This document shows, piece by piece, positions 1 through 5,895 of a stretch of 8,115 bases of DNA. The position numbers and the translations under genes were made by a program. Positions within the stretch are counted from its first letter, which is position 1. The number at the start of each line of letters is the position of its first letter. Under the pieces are notes generated by a model that worked only from the letters and a program-made list of their open reading frames with translations, was not told the DNA's origin and did not search any database. This stretch comes from Candidatus Woesearchaeota archaeon (GTDB taxonomy: Archaea > Nanobdellota > Nanobdellia > Woesearchaeales > SKIA01), in contig SKXU01000049.1 of assembly GCA_007128245.1 (NCBI GenBank), positions 1 to 8,115 of the forward strand, given 5' to 3'.

Positions 1-2
1 AT

Positions 3-131
3 GAAGGAGCAACAGGAGGAGGCGGAGGAGGAGGAGGCTCAGTAGAAGAATCACCACAAGCAGCCAAAGCAACAGCTAAACCAACGCCAACAGAACGCAA
101 AGGACTAAAACGACGCTTCATACACAGATAA
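3..131 (+). CDS. C-terminal end of an unidentified protein with a Gly8 linker (partial)
   Basis: An open frame enters from the left edge (first full codon at 3) and stops at TAA 129-131, giving 42 residues. It starts E-G-A-T, then eight consecutive glycines (codons gga/ggc, 15-38), then SVEESPQAAKATAKPTPTE, and ends in a basic tail, RKGLKRRFIHR. This looks like a flexible Gly/Ala/Pro/Thr linker followed by a short positively charged end. The codons (gca, aca, gga, cca, aaa, cgc) match those of the downstream genes, and the other two forward frames stop early, which supports real coding. Most of the protein lies outside the window, so I cannot name it. A basic tail could bind nucleic acid or be the cytoplasmic end of a membrane protein, but neither is shown. 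Confidence 0.55.
   Translation, partial: EGATGGGGGGGGSVEESPQAAKATAKPTPTERKGLKRRFIHR
15..37 (+). repeat. GGA-rich purine tract (glycine run)
   Basis: This 23-nt stretch has only purines apart from one C and consists of GGA triplets with one GGC. It encodes the polyglycine run of the partial gene. It contains eight GG dinucleotides at short spacing, so a two-layer G-quadruplex is possible, and length variation by whole triplets would be expected. Confidence 0.6.
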
Positions 132-142
132 AGGGCGTGAAC

Positions 143-150
143 TATAAAAA
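143..150 (+). promoter_or_regulatory. TATA-like box with no obvious gene
   Basis: TATAAAAA follows AC at 141-142 and lies 12 nt after the stop of the upstream partial gene. It resembles an archaeal TATA box. A start site about 26 bp downstream would fall near 170, which would leave a leader of roughly 190 nt before lhr. No convincing gene starts there: a 37-codon frame from ATG 210 has no family resemblance. It may be a second lhr promoter, a promoter for a short RNA, or a chance AT-rich motif. The rest of the 132-359 gap shows no tRNA-like or repeat structure to my reading. Confidence 0.3.
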
Positions 151-315
151 CATTACGAACAATAACTACTTGCTAGTTACACATACTTGTTTGTGAGTGA
201 ACGCACCATATGCGCGCCCCGCAGCCAATAAGCACTAAACATGTCATTGCAGCGCCTACGGTATGGATAGACACGCCTTCGCGACTGCACACGACACTGG
301 ACACACGCGCCAAGC

Positions 316-325
316 GCTTATAAGC
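316..325 (+). promoter_or_regulatory. Palindromic TATA box upstream of lhr
   Basis: GCTTATAAGC is a perfect 10-bp palindrome whose core, TTATAA, is centred about 39 bp before the lhr ATG. With the usual archaeal spacing, transcription would begin near 345-348, leaving a leader of only about 12-15 nt with no Shine-Dalgarno motif. This is the best candidate for the lhr promoter. The symmetry means the box alone does not set direction; flanking BRE sequence would. Confidence 0.5.
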
Positions 326-359
326 TACAAGAGATTTCTCTGAGACGACAGCTACAGCT

Positions 360-3300
360 ATGATCACGCACTTGACCAAGCCATACACGCAAGAAGCTAT
401 CAGAGCTAGCTTAACACCTCTTGTCAACGGCTGGTTTCAGGACGAGTACGGAACCTTTAGCCCACCGCAACAATACAGCATTCTGAATATTAAGAAACGA
501 AAACACACCCTGATCAGCAGTCCTACGGGAAGCGGGAAATGCGTCACTCCGGACACACCAATTATTATTCAAGAAAAAGGCATGGCAAAGCTCATCACCG
601 CAGGAGAGCTGATTGAGCGCACTCAAGGGAAAAAGCCAGACCTCAAAGTGGACAGCACAGGAGAACTTCATCGCATCAAAGGGATGAAGAGTTACTCATT
701 TAATGGTCATTTCATAGAGGAAAAGCCCGCTCATATTTACCACGAATCGTATGAAGGCGAGATCATCACCATACGAACACTGTATGGCAGAAGTGTGAGC
801 GTCAGCCCAGAACACCCACTACTTGTTGACAGAGACGGGACAATGACCTGGGTGCCCGCAAAACATATTACAACAACAGATAGAATAGGAGTTCCAAGAA
901 AAATTGATTTGCCCGAGCAAAGAGTGTCGCTGCCAGTTCAAAAAGCACTCAAAGTACTTAAAACATCAGCTCAAAGAGTAATAGACTACGCTGAGTATTT
1001 ACGTCTAAGACGACTCACAAAGGAATTCACTGACTTTGATGTGTCAATAGAAGACAGGTACAGACTGCTCTTGCTGGCAGAAACCACCCTGACAGAATTG
1101 GCATCTGATCTTCACATTGGACTCACAACAGCATACTGCCTATTGCAAAAAAAGACTGTCTTTGGACGTGAAAAGCTGAACGTATGGCTTACACGACTCC
1201 AAAATATTACGCTACACAGACACGAGGTGATCATCCAAACCCGTTCTGGAAGAGTAGAACGTTTTCGCTACCCAACCACCGTAGACGAGCGAGTCGCCCG
1301 CTGGACCGCGTTTGTTACCTCAGAAGGGTTCATTGGAGAGTACGAAACAGGAGCAAGTATTTGCATCAGTCAAAAAAATCGCTTAGGACTACTCAGCCAA
1401 GTACTCGCTGACACAAAATCCCTATTTAACCTGGAATTCATGCAGAGAAACACGCTCGACTATGTGATTGCCTCAACAAACTTTGCACTATTCGTATCGA
1501 CGTTGCTAGGAATTTCTACAGGACGAGGACGAGGGGTGCCCCTTCCTAATTGGTTACTTAATTGCACTGCAAAACAAAAAGCAGTTTTTCTCCAAACATT
1601 TTTCTCGCTGGAAGCAGAAGTAAACAAACGAAGTATTGTGCTGACGCAAGCAAATAAGCAAAAAATCGAGCTCATCAACTACTTACTCCTCTCAATTGGG
1701 GTGTTTGCAAGTATGGGAGAAAAACGAAAATATGCTTCCAATACAGCTCAAAAAACAAAAAGAACGTACTACTCGTTATCAATACATGGGATTGAGAATA
1801 TCGCGCGCTTTCTCCGCTTAGAATTCGTTCATCCTCGAACACGTTCCCTGCGCCAATTCATAACACGTAAGCCCTCAGGAAAACAGATCTGCAAACACGC
1901 CCTCTCGTACAAAAAAATAGGTGCTGTAGCGAGGCAATACGCATCCTATGCTGCATTCTCAAGTGACTTTGAGCACATCTACGAAGTAACGCGAAGAACA
2001 GGGTACATCACAGAGGACGCCATGCGCGGCGCAACAAATCTGCTCATGAAACAAGGGTTTGCGCACAATCATGAACTGATCTTAGAATTTGATGAACACC
2101 AAGCAAGAAACCTTGTGTGGCTTCCAGTAACAACAATTGATGTACAGCACTACAGAGGTAAACTCGTGGATCTGAGCGTCCCAGGACTTGAGAATTTCGT
2201 TGGAGGAAGCGGCGCAATGTATCTGCATAATACACTCAGCGCATTCTTAGCAGTACTTGACGATCTTGCGCGACTCTCACAAGATGAGCAACTCGAAGAC
2301 CGCGTGTACTGCGTCTACGTAAGCCCGCTCAAAGCACTTGGTAACGACATCGAAAAAAACCTTGAGCGACCACTACAAGCACTCAACGAGCGCAACGGAG
2401 AAGACCTTGGAATACGTGTGGGTGTGCGCACAGGAGATACGAGCGCGTATGAGCGGCAAAAAATGCTCAAAAAACCACCACACATTCTCATCACCACGCC
2501 AGAAAGCCTTGCGATCATGCTCACAAGCCCCAAATTCTCACAGCTCCTGCACGGCATTGACTGGATGATTATTGATGAGATACACGCGCTTGCAGACAAT
2601 AAACGAGGAACACACCTCGCACTCGTCCTCGAAAGACTCTCACAGCACACGGAGTACACACGCATAGGACTCTCAGCAACCGTTGCACCACTACAAGAAG
2701 TAGGGCGCTTTCTCGCAGGAGACAGGCCGTGTGACGTGGTGGACGTGCAATACACGAAAGAACTCGATATCCAAGTACTCAGCCCAGTACCGAACGTGAT
2801 GAGCGCAACACACCAACAACTCACGGACGCACAGTACGAACTCCTCAACAAGCTCATTGGAGCACACCAAACAACACTTATCTTCACCAACACCCGCGCA
2901 GCGACTGAGCGGGTAGTACACAACCTCAAAGAACGCTACCCTACACAATACAGTGATGACGTCGCAGCAATAACTGATGAGAGTGACGAGACAGGAGATG
3001 TGCGCACAAGCATCGCAGCCCACCACGGAAGCCTCTCAAAAGAACACCGGCTCGCAGTAGAAGAGCGCCTGCGCGATGGCACGCTCAAATGCGTGGTGTC
3101 ATCAACAAGCCTTGAGCTCGGAATAGACATTGGCTACGTAGACCTTGTCGTCTTACTCGGAAGCCCCAAAAGCGTTGCGCGAGCACTACAACGCATAGGA
3201 CGATCAGGACACAAACTACACGCCACAGCAAAAGGACGGATAATCGTGCTCGACAGAGATGACTTGGTTGAGTGCGCAGTCCTTGCCAAGCACGCGCTCG

Positions 3301-4991
3301 AAAAGCACATCGACACCATACACATCCCAGAAAACTGTCTTGACGTACTCGCACAAGAAGTCTATGCACACGCAATCATGCAACAAACAACACTCCAAGA
3401 CCTGTACGCCACGATCACGCGCGCACACCCTTACCGCTCCCTCACGCGCAAACAACTCAGAGAAACAGTAGAATACCTTGCTGGTGAGCACGCAAGCCTT
3501 GAAGAGCGACACGTGTACGCAAAGATCTGGTATGACAAAGACACAGGCACTATTGGGCGCAAAGGAAAAATGGCGCGCGTACTGTATCAAACAAACGTAG
3601 GAACCATCCCTGACCAAACAACTGTCATCGTAAAAATAGGAGAGGCAGCGATAGGAAGCATCTCAGAACCCTTCCTTGAAAGCCTCAAAAAAGGAGACGT
3701 GTTCGTGCTCGGAGGAGACGTGTACGAGTTTAAGTATTCGCGAGGAATGACTGCGCAAGTACGTGCAGCGCACGGAAAAAAACCGACCGTGCCAAGCTGG
3801 TTTTCAGAAATGCTCCCGCTCAGCTACGACCTCGCAGTGCACGTACAACACCTAAGAAAATATGTACGAGAACTCTTTGAACAAGAAAAAAGCACGCAAG
3901 AAGTGCTCGAGTGGATTACAAGCTACCTTCCCGTAGACCAAGACGCAGCAACTAGCATCTACGAATACGCAAAACAACAACATCTCTTCTCAACAATACC
4001 GCATCACGAACACATCGTGATTGAGTACTTCACAGAAAAACACCACACATACACCATCTTCCACACCGTATTTGGACGGCGCGTTAATGACGTCCTGAGC
4101 AGAGCAGTCGCGTTCGCAGCCCAAAAAATGGGTTCAGGAGATATAGAAGTAGGGATTACTGACAACGGATTTTATTTTCGCCACCAACGACCGCTCCAAG
4201 CAAAACGAGCCCTTGTAGCACTCAAACCAGAAGAGCTGCGAGAAGTCATGAACCGAGCACTAGAGAAAAGCGAAGTACTCACAAGACGCTTTCGCCACTG
4301 CGCAGGACGAGGCCTGATGATCCTGCGCAACTACAAAGGACACAAAAAAAGCGTTGGCAAACAACAAGTATCCAGCAGAATACTCATGAGCGCAGTAAAG
4401 CGCTTGCCAGAACGTTTTCCGATATACCAAGAAGCAGTGCGAGAAGTGCTTGAAGACAAGATGGACTTTACACACGCACAAGCAATTCTTGAGCGCATAC
4501 AAACAGGACGTATCAAAGTCACTGAAGAGCACACACAACTTCCCAGCCCCTTCGCGTTCAGCCTCGTACTGCAAGGATACGCGGACGTGATGCGCGTTGA
4601 GGAGCGACAAGAATTCCTGCGCAGACTCCACCAAGAAGTCCTTGCAAAAATAGCGCTTGGAAAACATAAGCAACAGGTGCATGAACTCGTCACACCAGAA
4701 GACTTCTCATACCAAACACACTGGCAAGAAGAAGAACTCGCGCAAGAAAGTAGCGAGCAAGACCAAAAGCTTGCGCTCAAAGAACAACTCTACCTTGTCG
4801 CGAGAAAAACAGGGATGCCAGCAGAGTTCGTGTACGAAACGCAGCGCCTGATTGAGGGAGAGCGAGAAGGATATCCTCAACGATACATCAACTGGCTCTC
4901 AGAGTTATTAACAGGAACAATACCCAAACAGTACCCTGACGAGCTTGTGCGACTGCTCAAAGAGCGACTACCAGAGATTCAGTGGCGCTGA
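360..4991 (+). CDS. lhr: Lhr-family ATP-dependent DNA helicase, intein-containing precursor
   Basis: Superfamily 2 helicase of the Lhr (large helicase-related) family, which translocates 3'-5' on DNA and acts in repair or recombination. The precursor is 1543 residues; removing the intein (residues 61-624) leaves 979. Helicase motifs are in order: PPQQ near 35-38, Walker A PTGSGK (55-60) continuing at T625, YVSPLKALGND (653-663), TGDT (691-694), TTPESL (712-717), DEIH (739-742), SAT (772-774), IFTNTR (841-846), HHGSLS (888-893), STSLELGID (915-923) and QRIGRSGH (944-951). The winged-helix and beta-barrel regions follow, with the Lhr signature FGRRVNDVLSRA (1238-1249). The last 100 or so residues (from about 1440) form a charged extension of unknown role. 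ATG 360 is the only possible start: an in-frame stop lies at 321-323 with no GTG or TTG between. There is no Shine-Dalgarno site. The 3' end overlaps the convergent small gene by 13 nt. Confidence 0.93.
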   Translation: MITHLTKPYTQEAIRASLTPLVNGWFQDEYGTFSPPQQYSILNIKKRKHTLISSPTGSGKCVTPDTPIIIQEKGMAKLITAGELIERTQGKKPDLKVDSTGELHRIKGMKSYSFNGHFIEEKPAHIYHESYEGEIITIRTLYGRSVSVSPEHPLLVDRDGTMTWVPAKHITTTDRIGVPRKIDLPEQRVSLPVQKALKVLKTSAQRVIDYAEYLRLRRLTKEFTDFDVSIEDRYRLLLLAETTLTELASDLHIGLTTAYCLLQKKTVFGREKLNVWLTRLQNITLHRHEVIIQTRSGRVERFRYPTTVDERVARWTAFVTSEGFIGEYETGASICISQKNRLGLLSQVLADTKSLFNLEFMQRNTLDYVIASTNFALFVSTLLGISTGRGRGVPLPNWLLNCTAKQKAVFLQTFFSLEAEVNKRSIVLTQANKQKIELINYLLLSIGVFASMGEKRKYASNTAQKTKRTYYSLSIHGIENIARFLRLEFVHPRTRSLRQFITRKPSGKQICKHALSYKKIGAVARQYASYAAFSSDFEHIYEVTRRTGYITEDAMRGATNLLMKQGFAHNHELILEFDEHQARNLVWLPVTTIDVQHYRGKLVDLSVPGLENFVGGSGAMYLHNTLSAFLAVLDDLARLSQDEQLEDRVYCVYVSPLKALGNDIEKNLERPLQALNERNGEDLGIRVGVRTGDTSAYERQKMLKKPPHILITTPESLAIMLTSPKFSQLLHGIDWMIIDEIHALADNKRGTHLALVLERLSQHTEYTRIGLSATVAPLQEVGRFLAGDRPCDVVDVQYTKELDIQVLSPVPNVMSATHQQLTDAQYELLNKLIGAHQTTLIFTNTRAATERVVHNLKERYPTQYSDDVAAITDESDETGDVRTSIAAHHGSLSKEHRLAVEERLRDGTLKCVVSSTSLELGIDIGYVDLVVLLGSPKSVARALQRIGRSGHKLHATAKGRIIVLDRDDLVECAVLAKHALEKHIDTIHIPENCLDVLAQEVYAHAIMQQTTLQDLYATITRAHPYRSLTRKQLRETVEYLAGEHASLEERHVYAKIWYDKDTGTIGRKGKMARVLYQTNVGTIPDQTTVIVKIGEAAIGSISEPFLESLKKGDVFVLGGDVYEFKYSRGMTAQVRAAHGKKPTVPSWFSEMLPLSYDLAVHVQHLRKYVRELFEQEKSTQEVLEWITSYLPVDQDAATSIYEYAKQQHLFSTIPHHEHIVIEYFTEKHHTYTIFHTVFGRRVNDVLSRAVAFAAQKMGSGDIEVGITDNGFYFRHQRPLQAKRALVALKPEELREVMNRALEKSEVLTRRFRHCAGRGLMILRNYKGHKKSVGKQQVSSRILMSAVKRLPERFPIYQEAVREVLEDKMDFTHAQAILERIQTGRIKVTEEHTQLPSPFAFSLVLQGYADVMRVEERQEFLRRLHQEVLAKIALGKHKQQVHELVTPEDFSYQTHWQEEELAQESSEQDQKLALKEQLYLVARKTGMPAEFVYETQRLIEGEREGYPQRYINWLSELLTGTIPKQYPDELVRLLKERLPEIQWR
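540..2231 (+). other. Intein with LAGLIDADG-type endonuclease region, inserted in the Lhr P-loop
   Basis: This in-frame 564-residue element spans precursor residues C61 to N624 and sits exactly between K60 and T625 of the Walker A motif; joining the flanks restores PTGSGKTLSAFL. Splicing features are complete: Cys1, block B S-P-E-H (S149, H152; Thr is commoner at the first position), block F LVDLSVPGLENFV (602-614), and C-terminal His623-Asn624 followed by Thr +1. Two degenerate LAGLIDADG motifs are present, WTAFVTSEG (315-323) and LQTFFSLEA (411-419). Each keeps an acidic residue at the catalytic position (E322, E418), so the endonuclease may still be active, though the second has Ala in place of the final Gly. 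A helix-turn-helix-like stretch, LTELASDLHIGLTTAYCLL, lies at 244-262. Two 60-nt samples from the intein had lower GC (about 38-42%) than two from the host gene (about 50-58%), which suits a separately acquired element. Confidence 0.93.
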
Positions 4992-5128
4992 GCACTCTTC
5001 GCAACAACATATAACACGATAGCAATCAGCCAGAAAAACAGCCAAGACACCCACCCTATAACCGCTAATGTGAGGGTGATACATATGAATGCGATAAGAA
5101 ACCACGTCATGGGCTTTGAGAGGCGCAT
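4979..5128 (-). CDS. Small hydrophobic membrane protein, 49 residues
   Basis: The frame starts at ATG 5128-5126, whose A is also the last base of the TAA stop of the upstream BofA-like gene (TAATG junction), and ends at TGA 4981-4979. It begins MRLSKPM, then has a long hydrophobic stretch (about residues 8-43) rich in Trp, Phe, Leu and Ile with a Gly-Trp-Val-Ser turn near 25-28, and ends in a basic tail, AKSAQRH. The pattern fits either one long membrane helix or a tight two-helix hairpin. The 1-nt overlap suggests translation coupled to the BofA-like gene and a shared transcript. The last 13 nt overlap the 3' end of lhr on the other strand. I recognise no family. A later start at ATG 5110 (residue 7) would remove the charged N-terminus and lose the coupling. 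Membrane topology and the junction, not homology, carry this call. Confidence 0.6.
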   Translation of the reverse strand: MRLSKPMTWFLIAFICITLTLAVIGWVSWLFFWLIAIVLYVVAKSAQRH

Positions 5129-5370
5129 TAGAACGCGACGCCAAACAAGTGAAGCACGATCACCGCAATAAATCCAATGATGCCGCCAATGGCGGTGATG
5201 ATAATAGACCAGAAATTAATTGCGAGATCAGGAAGGAGCAGTTTCGCAGCAAACAACGCAAAAAAACCGATGACACTGTTAATAGCAAGGACTAAGAGCT
5301 TGCGCAAAAAAATTGCTACGAGCACCACGATGATAATCATCACGGTAAGCAAACTAAACTCGATAATCAT
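5128..5370 (-). CDS. BofA-family (pro-sigmaK processing inhibitor-like) membrane protein
   Basis: An 80-residue, very hydrophobic protein with three predicted membrane segments: about 5-22, 25-46 and 53-79. The second segment, LVLAINSVIGFFALF (with Asn31), and the third, WSIIITAIGGIIGF followed by LHLFGVAF, match the pattern of BofA-like proteins (Pfam PF07441), including the conserved Asn and the Ile/Gly-rich end. In Bacillus, BofA restrains the SpoIVFB protease during sporulation. Archaeal members occur in organisms that do not sporulate, and their role is not established, so the Bacillus function should not be transferred. The start at ATG 5370 is about 25 bp after the centre of a TATA box, which suggests a leaderless transcript. 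The stop overlaps the start of the next small membrane gene, so the two probably form one unit. Family assignment rests on pattern recognition. Confidence 0.72.
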   Translation of the reverse strand: MIIEFSLLTVMIIIVVLVAIFLRKLLVLAINSVIGFFALFAAKLLLPDLAINFWSIIITAIGGIIGFIAVIVLHLFGVAF

Positions 5371-5390
5371 AGAGCAAGAAATGCATGGTT

Positions 5391-5398
5391 GTTTATAA
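5391..5398 (-). promoter_or_regulatory. TATA box for the BofA-like gene
   Basis: On the minus strand this reads TTATAAAC and lies in the 31-nt gap between the upstream hypothetical gene (stop at 5402) and ATG 5370. The centre-to-ATG distance is about 25 bp, so transcription would begin at or within a base or two of the start codon. It implies that the two membrane genes have their own promoter in addition to any read-through. Confidence 0.6.
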
Positions 5399-5401
5399 TC
5401 A

Positions 5402-5842
5402 TTACGCGAGGTTCATCATCCACACGCTATGACGTAACAACACGCCAAACACACGCATCTCACCAAGCGAGAGACCCTTCGTGAAATCCCCTGCTTTGCA
5501 AATAAGCGAGTTGTCTTTGCGCGTAAACCACAACTGCGTCTTGTCATCGCCAAAGGAATGAAAAAACTTTGCTTCTGAAACAGTTCCATCAACAAGAGCG
5601 AGCAATTCGCCAAGTTCAACATCAGAAAACTTTACGGTCTTCCACTCCCACGAGGAACCTGCTTTGCGACCCCACTTCATAAAGCACGCATCCTTTTTTA
5701 CCTGCAAAGACAAACAATTGTCCTTGCCAAAAAAGGCTTTATCAACAAGGAGCGGCTGAGTGGACGAGGACTGTTCTTGACGAGATTCAGATATCATAGC
5801 ACGGTAATCGCTGCGGCTCTTATAAACGCTGCTTGCGTACAT
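5402..5842 (-). CDS. Unidentified 146-residue protein, possible small nucleic-acid-binding fold
   Basis: I do not recognise this gene with confidence. From ATG 5842 it gives 146 residues. The first 30 are polar and probably disordered (SESRQEQSSSTQP at 18-30). A compact domain follows, about 31-146, alternating short beta-like strands (NCLSLQVKKD, FMKWGRK, WEWKTVKF) with a helix (SDVELGELLALVDG, 73-86), then two strands (AKFFHSF; TQLWFTRKDNSLICKAG) and a C-terminal helix (LSLGEMRVFGVLLRHSV). Basic and aromatic residues on the strands recall single-stranded nucleic-acid binders of the PC4/Whirly type; this is a guess. The frame is open up to GTG 5884, and ATG 5866 is also possible, but both lie on or upstream of the TATA box at 5866-5874. 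That box sits 28 bp before ATG 5842, which favours 5842 and a leaderless message. It diverges from lysS. Confidence 0.7.
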   Translation of the reverse strand: MYASSVYKSRSDYRAMISESRQEQSSSTQPLLVDKAFFGKDNCLSLQVKKDACFMKWGRKAGSSWEWKTVKFSDVELGELLALVDGTVSEAKFFHSFGDDKTQLWFTRKDNSLICKAGDFTKGLSLGEMRVFGVLLRHSVWMMNLA

Positions 5843-5859
5843 GTCCAGTGCGTCCAGTG
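5843..5859. repeat. Tandem 8-bp direct repeat in the divergent promoter
   Basis: GTCCAGTG occurs at 5843-5850 and again at 5852-5859, a 9-bp period. If the minus-strand gene starts at ATG 5842, the repeat occupies the stretch between its TATA box and its start codon and could be an operator. If that gene starts farther upstream, the repeat merely encodes a Leu-Asp repetition. Two copies are weak evidence. Confidence 0.3.
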
Positions 5860-5865
5860 AGAGCA

Positions 5866-5874
5866 TTTTTATAA
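5866..5874. promoter_or_regulatory. Shared divergent TATA box (lysS and the unidentified gene)
   Basis: TTTTTATAA on the plus strand is TTATAAAAA on the minus strand, so both directions carry a good TATA core. Its centre (about 5870) lies about 25 bp before the lysS ATG at 5896 and about 28 bp before ATG 5842 on the minus strand. Both distances fit the usual archaeal TATA-to-start-site spacing, so both genes could be transcribed as leaderless messages from the same box. Neither start has a Shine-Dalgarno site. Confidence 0.6.
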
Positions 5875-5895
5875 CATCGCACACTTCGGCACAGC

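Noticed and set aside
210..323. Plus-strand 37-codon frame in the gap before lhr
   Set aside because: Its codon use is unlike the neighbours, it resembles no family, and it ends inside the probable lhr TATA box. It is kept only as a possibility under the orphan promoter.
132..359. Possible tRNA or other structured RNA in the gap before lhr
   Set aside because: I found no T-loop-like GGTTCGA motif, no cloverleaf pairing and no strong hairpin on either strand by eye.
173..427. Minus-strand frame of 84 codons over the lhr start
   Set aside because: It overlaps the lhr coding start, is Cys- and Val-rich without a clear membrane pattern, has no TATA box at the right distance and differs in codon use from the real genes.
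2315..2929. Long open frame of 204 codons on the minus strand inside lhr
   Set aside because: It lies opposite well-conserved helicase motifs, is rich in Ser, Cys and Arg as expected of an antisense shadow, and has no recognisable domain or promoter.
5177..5398. Plus-strand frame of 73 codons opposite the BofA-like gene
   Set aside because: The opposite strand encodes a protein with a recognisable membrane pattern, correct promoter and coupled partner; the plus frame is its complement.
5819..5826. Second TATA-like sequence (CTTATAAA) upstream of lysS
   Set aside because: It lies inside the coding part of the minus-strand gene (Val-Tyr-Lys codons) and about 73 bp from the lysS start; the box at 5866-5874 is far better placed.
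5843..5884. Longer version of the unidentified minus gene from GTG 5884 (160 residues) or ATG 5866
   Set aside because: The extra residues would be encoded across the TATA box shared with lysS, and the spacing of that box points to ATG 5842. It is not fully excluded.
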